Assembly: GCA_030600655.1 (NCBI GenBank)
Contig: JAUVLP010000011.1
Span: forward strand, 1 to 37,517
Length of the DNA stretch: 37,517 nt
Source of the DNA: Candidatus Eiseniibacteriota bacterium
Lineage (GTDB): Bacteria > Joyebacterota > Joyebacteria > Joyebacterales > Joyebacteraceae
Direction: 5' to 3'
A program made the translations under genes and the position numbers. This document shows positions 1 through 10,135 of this stretch, one piece after another. Below the pieces are notes generated by a model. It ran no database searches, was not told where the DNA came from, and worked only from the letters and a program-made list of their open reading frames with translations. Within the stretch, counting starts at the first letter, position 1. Each line of letters begins with the position of its first letter.

Positions 1-1316
1 CAAAGCCCGAGGATGAAGAGAGTAACGGAAATGTAGAGAGGCGTGACGCCCGGGTCGTGTCTGTAGGAAAGGACGCTGGCCTCGTACGGGTTCTCGAGGA
101 CCAGTGTCACACCTTCGATCTCGAGCGGCTCGCCGGCCGAAAGGTTGCCGATCTCAATGGGGTCTTCGACCGCGGCTGGATCCTCATCCTCCTCAGCAGG
201 CGGCTGCCACTTGAGCGGAACGTGGGGTACGATCGGAACGGGCTCGTGGTACTTTTCAAAGAGCGTTCCAACGTAGAGTGCACCCGGGAAGAACATTCCC
301 TCGACGGATTCGAGCGAGAACGGCACGTACGCTTGTGCGGTGATGCGCTCGATCTCCTCGCCGTTACTCAGAACAACGACGTCGTACTCCTGCTCGTATG
401 CCATCTGGTAGAACGTGAGGCCCGAGATCCTGAGCGGCCGGTTCACCTCTACGATCAGCGACCTCGGTGCTGCTGTAGCGCGTGCGCCTTCCTCACGTGC
501 GGTGAGATGGCTCAGCCAGTCCTTAGGATAGTACTTCTCACTGTGAAGCTCCCACTCGGTAACGAACTTATCGAGGGTGATTTCGACGTAGTGGTTTTCC
601 CAGCCCAGGGTGTCACGTCGTGCTGCGGCGAATGGATGTAGGCTTCCTATGCTCCAGTCGGCAAGTCTGTTGCTGAACTTGAAGAGGCCCGTCTCGGTGC
701 TGAGTGTCGCCACGGTCTCGGGCTCGCCCGGCCAGAGCGTTACATCACCCTCGAAGGAAAGGACGGCAGAAAGCATGAAACCAACGATGGCGATCGCCAG
801 CGCCAGGTGGTAGAGCATACTCACTCCCTCCGGCCACGGCCCGCGCCGCGCGGTGATCGCGTTTCCTGTGTCCGAGAGGATTCTGTACCGCTTCGCGGCG
901 AGAACCTTCCGAGCACGCTCGATGCCACCGGAGTCCCCTCCTGTGCCTCCCGCCAGATCCACGGTCCCGGCGTTACTCGGGATCCGCGTGGGCGACCCCG
1001 CGCCCCGGCGCCCCGACAGCCTGACGATGCTGCCGACAACGAGGTTAAGGAAGAGCAGCAGCCCCAGAATCAGAAAGTACTTGGTGTGGAAAAGGTTCAG
1101 GAGTCCCATTTTCGAGAAGGCGAGGTACCTGGTCTCACCCCACGATTCAATGTAGGTCTCCGCTCCATATCCCTGGGGGAAGACCGAGCCGATCACCATT
1201 GTGGCTCCCATAACGATGAGGAGCCAGACTGCAAGGCGCAACCTTGATAACTCACGGAACAACCAGCGCCAGGGTGCGCCCCAGGCCGAACGTGTCTTTC
1301 TTCTCTGTCCAGTCAT
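1..1316 (-). CDS. resB: ResB-like cytochrome c biogenesis protein (3' end runs off the window)
   Basis: Manual minus-strand translation from ATG at 1316 is open to position 1: MTGQRRKTRSAWGAPWRWLFRELSRLRLAVWLLIVMGATMVIGSVFPQ...; membrane segments and 'RPLRISGLTFYQMAYEQEYDVVVL' are ResB-like; adjacent to CcsB/ResC. Not in the ORF track because no stop lies in the window. Confidence 0.85.
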   Translation of the reverse strand, partial: MTGQRRKTRSAWGAPWRWLFRELSRLRLAVWLLIVMGATMVIGSVFPQGYGAETYIESWGETRYLAFSKMGLLNLFHTKYFLILGLLLFLNLVVGSIVRLSGRRGAGSPTRIPSNAGTVDLAGGTGGDSGGIERARKVLAAKRYRILSDTGNAITARRGPWPEGVSMLYHLALAIAIVGFMLSAVLSFEGDVTLWPGEPETVATLSTETGLFKFSNRLADWSIGSLHPFAAARRDTLGWENHYVEITLDKFVTEWELHSEKYYPKDWLSHLTAREEGARATAAPRSLIVEVNRPLRISGLTFYQMAYEQEYDVVVLSNGEEIERITAQAYVPFSLESVEGMFFPGALYVGTLFEKYHEPVPIVPHVPLKWQPPAEEDEDPAAVEDPIEIGNLSAGEPLEIEGVTLVLENPYEASVLSYRHDPGVTPLYISVTLFILGL

Positions 1317-1328
1317 GAGGTCCCCCTG

Positions 1329-2213
1329 CTATCCGTAGACGTGAAGACTCGGAATGCCAAAGAGCTTGGCGAGCCACGAGACGCCGATGAACGTAGTTAT
1401 CATACAAAGGAACGCCACAATCATGATAATCGAGGACGGAGCACCCTTCCACTTGGGTCGCACTCTCGCATGAAGATAGAGGGCGAATGCGAACCACGTA
1501 ATCAGGGACCAGGTCTCCTTGGGATCCCACTGCCAGTAGACGCCCCAAGCCTCGTTTGCCCATGCCGCGCCTGAGATGATGCCGAACGTCAGCATAGGGA
1601 AGCCGAAAAGTACCAGCTGGTGGACGGAGCGATGGAATTTTGGCAGATTCTCCCGCGTGATCCCGTAGTCGCGCGTGGAGCCCATCTTCCACATCAGGAT
1701 CTGGAGCAGGTAAGATATTTCGACCGCGAATGCGACGACGAAGATCGCGTACGATGCGAATGCAATCGCGACGTGCCACGGGAACCAGGTACTCTGCAGC
1801 GCAGGGTAGAGCGGCTTGATCGCCGGGTTCTGCCCAAACAGCGCGTAGGCGACTGCGCCGCCTGCGACCAGAGCAACGAACAAACCCGGAAGGCGGACTT
1901 TCCTGTGCCATTCAGTTATGAGATAGGCGAGAACGGCTGTCCAGGCGAAGAACGAGAGGCTCTCGTAAAGCGTCTGGAATGGGGGCCGGCCTCCTAGTAC
2001 GACGCCGCGAAGGACTATGACCACGGTCTGGCAGACCGCGGCCGTCACGAGAGCCGTTGTGGCTCCTCCTCGCACGACGCGGATTTTCGGAAACACGAGG
2101 TGCAGAATATAGAACAACACTGCCACCATGTAGAACCACAGTGAGGCCCACAGGAAGCTGTGCTGGATCGCGAGCCGTTTGATGTCTGTCTGTATCAGAA
2201 TCTCAGGATCCAC
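1329..2213 (-). CDS. ccsB: c-type cytochrome biogenesis protein CcsB/ResC (heme handling, WWD family)
   Basis: Multi-TM protein with WGVYWQWDPKETWSLITWFAFALYLHAR (tryptophan-rich WWD motif); next to resB. Confidence 0.93.
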   Translation of the reverse strand: MDPEILIQTDIKRLAIQHSFLWASLWFYMVAVLFYILHLVFPKIRVVRGGATTALVTAAVCQTVVIVLRGVVLGGRPPFQTLYESLSFFAWTAVLAYLITEWHRKVRLPGLFVALVAGGAVAYALFGQNPAIKPLYPALQSTWFPWHVAIAFASYAIFVVAFAVEISYLLQILMWKMGSTRDYGITRENLPKFHRSVHQLVLFGFPMLTFGIISGAAWANEAWGVYWQWDPKETWSLITWFAFALYLHARVRPKWKGAPSSIIMIVAFLCMITTFIGVSWLAKLFGIPSLHVYG

Positions 2214-2227
2214 GGTGCCTCCTCCAT

Positions 2228-3757
2228 TTAGCGCAGGACGACGATCTTCCGCTGGTCGCTCACGCGACCATCCGAGAGCACCACGAAATAGACGCCGGAC
2301 GCCACGCGCGTCCCCGCGTCATCTTTCATGTCCCATGTTTCTTCGTGTTCACCGGGGCCTCCGGTCCACAGTCTCCGGACCAGCTTCCCCGTGATGCTGT
2401 AGATGCCTATCTTCCCGGCTGGTCTCCCGGACACTGAGAAGCTCAGTCGGAGTTCCGACGAACACGGCTGTGGCCACGCGGACTGAAGCGCGAGTGCTCC
2501 GAGCGGCCCGTCGTCCGTGATCCCGGTTCCGGAAGCTACTGTTGCCGGCGCTGTCTCGACTGTCAGTGCCCCATCGCTGAACGAGAAGTAGTACTCGTGG
2601 TCGCCCGGTTCAAGTCCCACCTCCAGCTCGAAAGCAACGCCAACGGCATAGTCCCGATCGGGTCCGGGGCAGCTCATCACGTGGGCATCCCCATCGATCA
2701 CGACGTCTCTCACTGCCGCGAGATGTCCATCGCCATCTGAGTACGTTACGTCGAAGCGTATGAGTGTATCCGGGAATACTCCGGTCACAGGTTCGGCGAA
2801 TGGACCCGCCAGCACCGGAGCAGTGTTGGCTCCAGGCGAAAGTCCGTCGGAACGTTGGTAGAAGGAATATGTGTTCGTGTAGTCGTTCGTCCACCTCTCT
2901 GTGGTGATGATCGATGTGGCCGTGCCTGCGCCTGCGCCATAGTAGCCGCTCGGATTATCCGGGCCGAAATCCGGATGCGCAATCAAGTCTGCAATGCTGC
3001 ACCGCATATGCAGTTCACCGCCGACGATATCCGCTTCGATGTCGCCGACACGCACGAAGCTCGTATCGCGAGCATCGATAGAGAAGAGTCCGGTCGACAC
3101 GATGAGAGGCACGTCGGCGTAGACCATGGCGAGTGCGATACTGTCGACTGGTGCATCGGGGTTTCCGACGAGGACTGAGTAGATGTACCAAGGACCGAAC
3201 AGCCCACCCGATGTGGGCCAACTCCCCGTGGCATTCGAGATAGACGCATAGATGTAGTCGTCCGAGTACCCGAACCGCGCGCCTGTGAGATCAAGGGCGT
3301 ACGTGTCGAAGTCGACGGCATCTCCGGCCGGCTCATCACCAGGGTCAACCATGAGATTGACGGGCGGCGGGAAGATGTCTGCGTAATTCTTCGGTGCGGT
3401 GAACGTCGCGGCGGAATCGCTCGCGACCAGGAAGTAGTACAGAAGTTCTCCATCCGGCATCGGGTAGGCTGCCTCCCACGTATCGGGGCTCCCAGTGACT
3501 GCGTCGAGCATGATGGCCGTCCATGTTGCCTGGGCGTCGGTAGAGAAAAACACCGACGCATCGCCGGCTGCCACGGGTGGTAGATCGTCCGTGATGTCGG
3601 CATTGACAATGACATCTGCGAGAGGGACCGGAGCGCTGGTCGCTATGTCATCGATGAGTGGGGGAGTGGTGTCGCGTGTCACTGTCATTGCGGGTAGGGC
3701 GAATGCAATCGCCAGAACAGCCACTGCGACGAACGCGTACGGGGTTGCTGGTTTCAA
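2228..3757 (-). CDS. Secreted protein with FlgD-like Ig C-terminal domain
   Basis: N-terminal signal peptide (YAFVAVAVLAIAFALPAMTV); C-terminus GKIGIYSITGKLVRRLWTGGPGEHEETWDMKDDAGTRVASGVYFVVLSDGRVSDQRKIVVLR is typical of FlgD-like/T9SS-type C-terminal domains. Confidence 0.8.
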   Translation of the reverse strand: MKPATPYAFVAVAVLAIAFALPAMTVTRDTTPPLIDDIATSAPVPLADVIVNADITDDLPPVAAGDASVFFSTDAQATWTAIMLDAVTGSPDTWEAAYPMPDGELLYYFLVASDSAATFTAPKNYADIFPPPVNLMVDPGDEPAGDAVDFDTYALDLTGARFGYSDDYIYASISNATGSWPTSGGLFGPWYIYSVLVGNPDAPVDSIALAMVYADVPLIVSTGLFSIDARDTSFVRVGDIEADIVGGELHMRCSIADLIAHPDFGPDNPSGYYGAGAGTATSIITTERWTNDYTNTYSFYQRSDGLSPGANTAPVLAGPFAEPVTGVFPDTLIRFDVTYSDGDGHLAAVRDVVIDGDAHVMSCPGPDRDYAVGVAFELEVGLEPGDHEYYFSFSDGALTVETAPATVASGTGITDDGPLGALALQSAWPQPCSSELRLSFSVSGRPAGKIGIYSITGKLVRRLWTGGPGEHEETWDMKDDAGTRVASGVYFVVLSDGRVSDQRKIVVLR

Positions 3758-3842
3758 GGTGCACTCCTGTTGTCGAGCAGGCGCACTGTACGTGCCCGCG
3801 GTGATTCCTTCCCGTGTCAGCCGGCGCGGCGTCCCGAGATCC

Positions 3843-4262
3843 TTACTCTCCGCCGGTCGCCTTTTCGCTGAGCCTGTAAACTATCTCCCCGTCCTTGATC
3901 ATGCCGCACTTCTCGCGTGCGACCTTCTCGATGGTCCGGGGGTCGCTCTCAAGATTGTCCCGACGCTGGATCGTCGCCGCCCTTACCTCTTCGAGAACAT
4001 TGATCTCATCCTCGAGATCTGATCGCATGCCTCTGAGTCGGAGTATGGCGAAGAAGCCGGTGTCCCCCATGACAACGGCTACGAGGAACCAGAGAGCGAT
4101 CGCCCACGCGAGGATGCCGACCACTCTGGCGGGTGTTCCACTCCCATAGTCAGGGATGACTCCTCGCAGAAACCGCGGAGTCTTTCTTGCCTCGACCTTG
4201 GGCCGCGCCGGCTTCCTGCGCCTATTTGTCCCGGAAGAATTGGGCACACCTGTTCCCTTCAC
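3843..4262 (-). CDS. Septum formation initiator family protein (FtsB/DivIC-like)
   Basis: Single TM followed by a short coiled coil and the FtsB-like 'NLESDPRTIEKVAREKCGMIKDGEIVYRL' motif; sits next to eno, as ftsB often does. Confidence 0.85.
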   Translation of the reverse strand: MKGTGVPNSSGTNRRRKPARPKVEARKTPRFLRGVIPDYGSGTPARVVGILAWAIALWFLVAVVMGDTGFFAILRLRGMRSDLEDEINVLEEVRAATIQRRDNLESDPRTIEKVAREKCGMIKDGEIVYRLSEKATGGE

Positions 4263-4270
4263 ACATTCTG

Positions 4271-5661
<1,391 letters not shown>

Positions 5662-5743
5662 GTGGAAACGGCCGTTGGGCGTAGTCTTAGTGCCGCACAG
5701 AGCGTCGTTTTCCAACTATTGATGGAGGGTCAGGAATTGCCTT

Positions 5744-5772
5744 GACACACAGAAGCGGGAACAGTAGACTAG
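5744..5772 (+). promoter_or_regulatory. Sigma-70-like promoter for the HTH-aminopeptidase gene
   Basis: TTGACA (5744-5749) - 17 bp - TAGACT (5767-5772). Confidence 0.6.
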
Positions 5773-5863
5773 ATGCGCTGGACATTTAGACCGCGCTGTG
5801 GCAGTGGATAAGGTGCGTCGGACTCGACGCGCCCCACGATCGCTTCTGAGAGGATACTGCAAC

Positions 5864-7399
5864 ATGGAACAGGAAGGCCTTCAGAGGCAACAGGTTGACC
5901 AGAGATCACCTGAGCGTGATCTCACTGTGATAGAACACGAAGGCCAGATCAAGGCACTCTCTAACCCGGAGCGGGTTCGCATTCTCACGCTGTTGATCGA
6001 ACGTCCCGGTACGGCCAAGCAGGTCGCCGACTGGATCGGCGGCACACGTGGTCGTGTTCACTACCACGTGAAGGAGTTGGAGAAAGCGGGGCTTGTCCGG
6101 ATAGTGGCGAAGGTTGAGAAGGGCGGCGTGCTGGAAAAATACTACCGGGCGGTTGCCAGAAACTTCTATGTGGCCCGTGGTATCGGTGAGCACGCCGGAC
6201 TCTCAGGTGACGTGCAGCGCGTGATCTCCGAGAGTATGCTCGGTTGGAGGCGGAAGCAGATCCTCGAGATTGACCAGGATGAGATCGCAGTCAAGGTGGC
6301 GCGCGACTGCCTCCAGATCAAGGTCGATGACGTTGTTCTGATCAAAGGCGAGTTCGTACACCGCGACATCATGGAGCCTCTTAGTCGAGCATTTGAGTCG
6401 CTAGGGGCGCACTGTCTCGTGACATTTGGCGACTGCTCGGACGATGAGTATATCCTGAAGTGGAAGGAAGACCTCGCGGCTGTCATCGTGATCGAACAGC
6501 CGGTCCACTACCCCGGGGAAGAGAGTGGGACGATCGACCAGCAGCTGCACGGGACGAAGCGTCTTGATTTCATGAAGGGACTCGTCGCAAGAGGCATGGA
6601 GCATCTATATGCGGGTGTTCCCGGATACCCGCTCGAGAACCCCGTTTGTCGTGCGCTCCTCGATGCTGGGAAGCGGATTATCTACATGGGATATCCCACT
6701 CCCGAGAAGGCCGAGGTCATGGGCTTGGACTACAGGCACCTCCACGACGCGTGGTGGACGGCGCTGGATGTCGACTATCAGGCGCTCGCGGAGCGCTGTC
6801 GGGAGTTGGGCGATCTGCTCAGCGGAAGCCGTGAAGTCAGAATCACGTCGCCGGGTGGTGGCGATCTTACGTTCCTCGTCGAGGGGCGGGAGGTGTTTCT
6901 AGACGATGGCATCATCTCCGACTGGGAGGTGGAGCGCGGGCGTGGTTGGGGACACCTGCCTGCCGGCAAAGTCATCGTCGCTCCCGTCGCAGGGACTGCG
7001 AACGGCACTATGCACTCGGAGATGACAGACTACTTCGGCGTCGCTATCCGCGACATCCGTATCGAGTTCAAGGACGGCGAGATCGTATCTGCGTCGGCAG
7101 GCGAGAACGAGGAGCTCCTAGCTCTGGTGTTGTCGGAGAGCAGTAGTGATAGTGGGAAGGCTGGTGGTTTTGAGATTGGAGCTAATCCGGAAGTCCGCAA
7201 TCCGGTCGGCTACACTGTCTGGGACAGCAAGTCGTACGGCGACGCTGCTCTCTGGATCGGAGACAACAGATTGATCGGCGGTGAGAACGAGGCCACGTTG
7301 TCGTGGGGCTTCATGATCGTTCGGCCGACTGTCTATCTGGACGGAAGGAAGATATTGGAGGAACGCGAGTTCGATATCCGGCGTAGTACTGGCACCTGA
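5864..7399 (+). CDS. N-terminal ArsR-type winged-helix domain fused to an M29-like (thermophilic) aminopeptidase domain
   Basis: N-term: IKALSNPERVRILTLLIERPGTAKQVADWIGGTRGRVHYHVKELEKAGLVRIV (wHTH). C-term: VRITSPGGGDLTFLVEGREVFLDDGIISDWEVERGRGWGHLPAGKVIVAPVAGTANGTMHSE...FEIGANPEVRNPVGYTVWDSKSYGDAALWIGDN resembles M29 aminopeptidase. Start at ATG 5864 preferred over the ORF-track start at 5798. Confidence 0.75.
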   Translation: MEQEGLQRQQVDQRSPERDLTVIEHEGQIKALSNPERVRILTLLIERPGTAKQVADWIGGTRGRVHYHVKELEKAGLVRIVAKVEKGGVLEKYYRAVARNFYVARGIGEHAGLSGDVQRVISESMLGWRRKQILEIDQDEIAVKVARDCLQIKVDDVVLIKGEFVHRDIMEPLSRAFESLGAHCLVTFGDCSDDEYILKWKEDLAAVIVIEQPVHYPGEESGTIDQQLHGTKRLDFMKGLVARGMEHLYAGVPGYPLENPVCRALLDAGKRIIYMGYPTPEKAEVMGLDYRHLHDAWWTALDVDYQALAERCRELGDLLSGSREVRITSPGGGDLTFLVEGREVFLDDGIISDWEVERGRGWGHLPAGKVIVAPVAGTANGTMHSEMTDYFGVAIRDIRIEFKDGEIVSASAGENEELLALVLSESSSDSGKAGGFEIGANPEVRNPVGYTVWDSKSYGDAALWIGDNRLIGGENEATLSWGFMIVRPTVYLDGRKILEEREFDIRRSTGT

Positions 7400-7446
7400 C
7401 GCCCAGATGGGCCGGTCCGGGCGCTGACGCCCGAATGGACCGGTCC
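7396..7446 (+). repeat. Imperfect tandem repeat (23-nt core, 28-nt period)
   Basis: CTGACGCCCAGATGGGCCGGTCC (7396-7418) and CTGACGCCCGAATGGACCGGTCC (7424-7446), 20/23 identical; the first copy contains the stop codon of the upstream gene. Confidence 0.7.
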
Positions 7447-7456
7447 AAGTGGGGAC

Positions 7457-7478
7457 GCCCGAAGAGATTGATTCGGGC
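7457..7478 (+). terminator. Hairpin, possible terminator or attenuator
   Basis: GCCCGAA-GAGATTGA-TTCGGGC, 7-bp perfect stem; no U-tract. Confidence 0.35.
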
Positions 7479-7752
7479 AGATGCCCGGGGCGCCGGGTGC
7501 GGGAGTCCGGCGCTCCATGTTGCCTGACCTGGATGAACCTGTGAATACACGGCGACCAGGAATGGGCTGACCGACTCCGGGGAACCCGCTACAGCGGGGC
7601 GTATTTCGTCCGTTTGAGTTCCGATGGCAGGAATGGTTGCTACAAGGAGGTGCGAAAGCTGGTGTTACTGAAGTGGGGGTCGTCCATGCGGGGGACATGA
7701 TGCGAGGATGACTCGATAGCTGTAGCACAGGCAGCATTCCTGACTTACGATG

Positions 7753-7780
7753 GGGGGGCACAACGTGTCCCCCTTGTCGT
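7753..7780 (+). terminator. Strong hairpin followed by a T-rich stretch
   Basis: GGGGGGCAC-AAC-GTGTCCCCC (9-bp stem with one G-T pair) followed by TTGTCGTTT; immediately upstream of the 7797 gene. Confidence 0.45.
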
Positions 7781-7796
7781 TTGCGAGGAAATTCGC

Positions 7797-8882
7797 TTGA
7801 GAAAGCAGTCCGACATCGAGCTATGGATCATAAGCAACCTCTCACCGCAGTTGACGACCACGGCTGAACTCACGTATGAGCGGATGGAGTCGCAGTCCGG
7901 CGAGTGCCTGGCTGTTCTGTACCAGCCACTCGATCACACGAAGCGGGCGCACTGGCACGATGTGGCGATCGTGAGTGCGTTCTCGCGGGCGATGGGAGGC
8001 GCTGAGAGCGTCCTCGATATAGGGCCCGGTGATGGATGGCCGTCACTCCGGATGGCGGATCGCTTTTCCAGGATCACCGGTATCGATCCGTCTCCAAGGC
8101 GTGTGCGCATCCAGCGTGAGAACGCGGCGCGTCTGGGGATCAAGAATGTCGAGTTCCTCGTGATGGATGCCGAGGCGATGTCGTTCGATGAAGCATCGTT
8201 CGACGGCGTTTGCGCGGCCTCCTCGATCGAGCAATGCGACGATCCGGCAGCAGCGCTGGCCGAAGTGCATCGCGTTCTCAGACCGGACGGGATGCTCGCC
8301 ATGGTGTTTGAGGACTACTCGGAGTATTTCCCCGAGAGTGACGGAGATGAGGAGATCTGGGTTGAGCGTGCTCGCGGTGCGGACGGTTCCGATGAGCACG
8401 TTCTCTTCTATCAGCTCCGCACGAAATCGCCGCCGCGCGAGGTGAAATATGGGCTCTCCCTTGACCGAGTGGGACTTGCGGGGATTCCGGAGCTATCGAA
8501 GGCTCTCGATGAAATGGTTGAGAAGCCCATGCCGCTCGATCTTCGAGCTGATAGCGGATCGAAGCGTCCGGGTAGACTGAGCATTCCGTTCTTCGAGACG
8601 TTCGCGCCCTTTGTAGCATCGGCAGCCTGCTATGAGCTGAACCACCTGACAAGCACAACGCTCGACGAGGTTCTTGGGCTCCTCGGCTTCAGCGAGATCA
8701 GACATCTGGATCAGCGTATCCCATCGGTGCTCGAGGCCTTCGACACAGTCGAGAGCGAAGGACAATTGGAAGGGTGCGCCTCCACATTTGTGGAGGTCTG
8801 TGAAAAGATTGGGGCTCGGGCGGCGGAGGATGCGACACCGGGTCAAGGCAGCTTTGTGATTGCACGAAAGTCATTCCGCTGA
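7797..8882 (+). CDS. Class I SAM-dependent methyltransferase (TTG start)
   Basis: ESVLDIGPGDGWPSLRMADRFSRITGIDPSPRRVRIQRENAARLGIKNVEFLVMDAEAMSF...SFDGVCAASSIEQCDDPAAALAEVHRVLRPDGMLAMVFEDY, a canonical methyltransferase motif series. Confidence 0.88.
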   Translation: MRKQSDIELWIISNLSPQLTTTAELTYERMESQSGECLAVLYQPLDHTKRAHWHDVAIVSAFSRAMGGAESVLDIGPGDGWPSLRMADRFSRITGIDPSPRRVRIQRENAARLGIKNVEFLVMDAEAMSFDEASFDGVCAASSIEQCDDPAAALAEVHRVLRPDGMLAMVFEDYSEYFPESDGDEEIWVERARGADGSDEHVLFYQLRTKSPPREVKYGLSLDRVGLAGIPELSKALDEMVEKPMPLDLRADSGSKRPGRLSIPFFETFAPFVASAACYELNHLTSTTLDEVLGLLGFSEIRHLDQRIPSVLEAFDTVESEGQLEGCASTFVEVCEKIGARAAEDATPGQGSFVIARKSFR

Positions 8883-8897
8883 TTCCAGGAGGGATCA

Positions 8898-9575
8898 TTG
8901 CCACACGACGAGAGACCGGCGTCCCACGTCTTCTGGGAGCGATGCATACGAGAGACTATCGCGGGCGGTATTCCCGAGAAGTGGGGGAAATCGATCTTTG
9001 ATCAAGACAGTCAACTCGCACTCGAGTTCCTGGACCTGCTCCCGAATGGGGGAGATGTGCTGGATTTCGGGTGCGGGCTTGGTAGAAACGCAGTCAGCCT
9101 GGCGAGACGCGGGTATCGCACTGTCATCTGTGATGTGGTCGACGAGGGCGTTCGCTACTGTGAAGCGAACGCGCGCGACGAGGGGCTCGCGAATATCACC
9201 AGCGCAGAATTCGATGGGAGCCGGATAGGACTGGACGATGCCGTCATGGATGGAGTGCTTGCATGGAGCTGCCTCGATCACGTGACGCTCCGGCACTCCG
9301 AGGAGCTGGCGATGGAGCTGGGGCGGGTTGCGCGTCGTGGGGCTCTACTGCTCGTGGCGTTCGATGAGGACAAGAGTGACGATCCGGACTCCGAGAGCCG
9401 CATTCTGGATGACGGCACGCACCAGTACATCGGGGGCAAGCGTGAAGGGATGCTCTTTCGCCCGTACTCGAATGATGAAATACGGCGTCTCTTTTCGAAT
9501 GACTGGGAGGTCGTGCGATTCATGGGAGAGGACACGTTGGTCCCGAGGCGGGCGCTGTTCAGGCGGTCCGGGTAG
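8898..9575 (+). CDS. Class I SAM-dependent methyltransferase (TTG start)
   Basis: GGDVLDFGCGLGRNAVSLARRGYRTVICDVVDEGVRYCEANARDEGLANI; SD-like CAGGAGGGATCATTG. Confidence 0.88.
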   Translation: MPHDERPASHVFWERCIRETIAGGIPEKWGKSIFDQDSQLALEFLDLLPNGGDVLDFGCGLGRNAVSLARRGYRTVICDVVDEGVRYCEANARDEGLANITSAEFDGSRIGLDDAVMDGVLAWSCLDHVTLRHSEELAMELGRVARRGALLLVAFDEDKSDDPDSESRILDDGTHQYIGGKREGMLFRPYSNDEIRRLFSNDWEVVRFMGEDTLVPRRALFRRSG

Positions 9576-9714
9576 TCGTTTCTCCGAATCCAATCTTGCC
9601 GGGCGGCATCAGAACTGCAGAACGGCAGCGCAGGGGGCGTGAGGGTCTGATCAGTGTCGATCCGGATCTCACCAAAAGGCAGATGGGACTGACACAGAAT
9701 CTTCTGGAGGACGG

Positions 9715-9903
9715 ATGCCGATATTCGAATACATGTGCGACAGCTGCGGAACGGTCTTTGAGGAACTCGAGTCCGTTACCAACCGGGACAAGCCTCACGA
9801 GTGTCCGGCTTGTGGGAAGAAGAAGGGGCGGAGGATAGTGTCGACGTTTGCGACATCTGGTGGAGGCCCAGCCGCGTCGTGCGGAACCGGGGGGGTTACC
9901 TGA
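9715..9903 (+). CDS. FmdB-family zinc-ribbon protein
   Basis: MPIFEYMCDSCGTVFEELESVTNRDKPHECPACGKKKGRRIVSTFATSGG: two CxxC knuckles and the typical MP.FEY.C..CG start. Confidence 0.9.
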   Translation: MPIFEYMCDSCGTVFEELESVTNRDKPHECPACGKKKGRRIVSTFATSGGGPAASCGTGGVT

Positions 9904-9968
9904 GGCTAGCTTGAGGCGCCCGGTTCGGGCGACCAGCTGCAGCTGTATCAGAATCAAATGTGCGACGC

Positions 9969-9996
9969 GCCCGGGGCATCAGCCCCGGGCATTTCT
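9969..9996 (+). terminator. Hairpin terminator
   Basis: GCCCGGGGC-ATCA-GCCCCGGGC, 9-bp perfect stem and tetraloop, followed by ATTTCTCT. Confidence 0.55.
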
Positions 9997-10135
9997 CTGG
10001 CGCACCGGGCATGGCGCACGTGCAGAACGTGGCACTGGCAATCTCCGCACGGCTGTGGTACAGTAAAAGTGCCTTCCGCGGCCGTCCATCGCGGCGGCCG
10101 CCGACCGGGTTCACACGCCCCGAAAGGAGGTCGCA

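Noticed and set aside
7333-7761. Minus-strand ORFs (142 and 79 aa) downstream of the HTH-M29 gene
   Set aside because: Pro/Ser/Arg-rich, no domain, span hairpins and the tandem repeat.
10031-10060. TGGCAC near 10031 as a sigma-54 promoter
   Set aside because: No GC dinucleotide at the required -12 spacing; a weak sigma-70-like TGGCAA-17-TACAGT is at least as likely.
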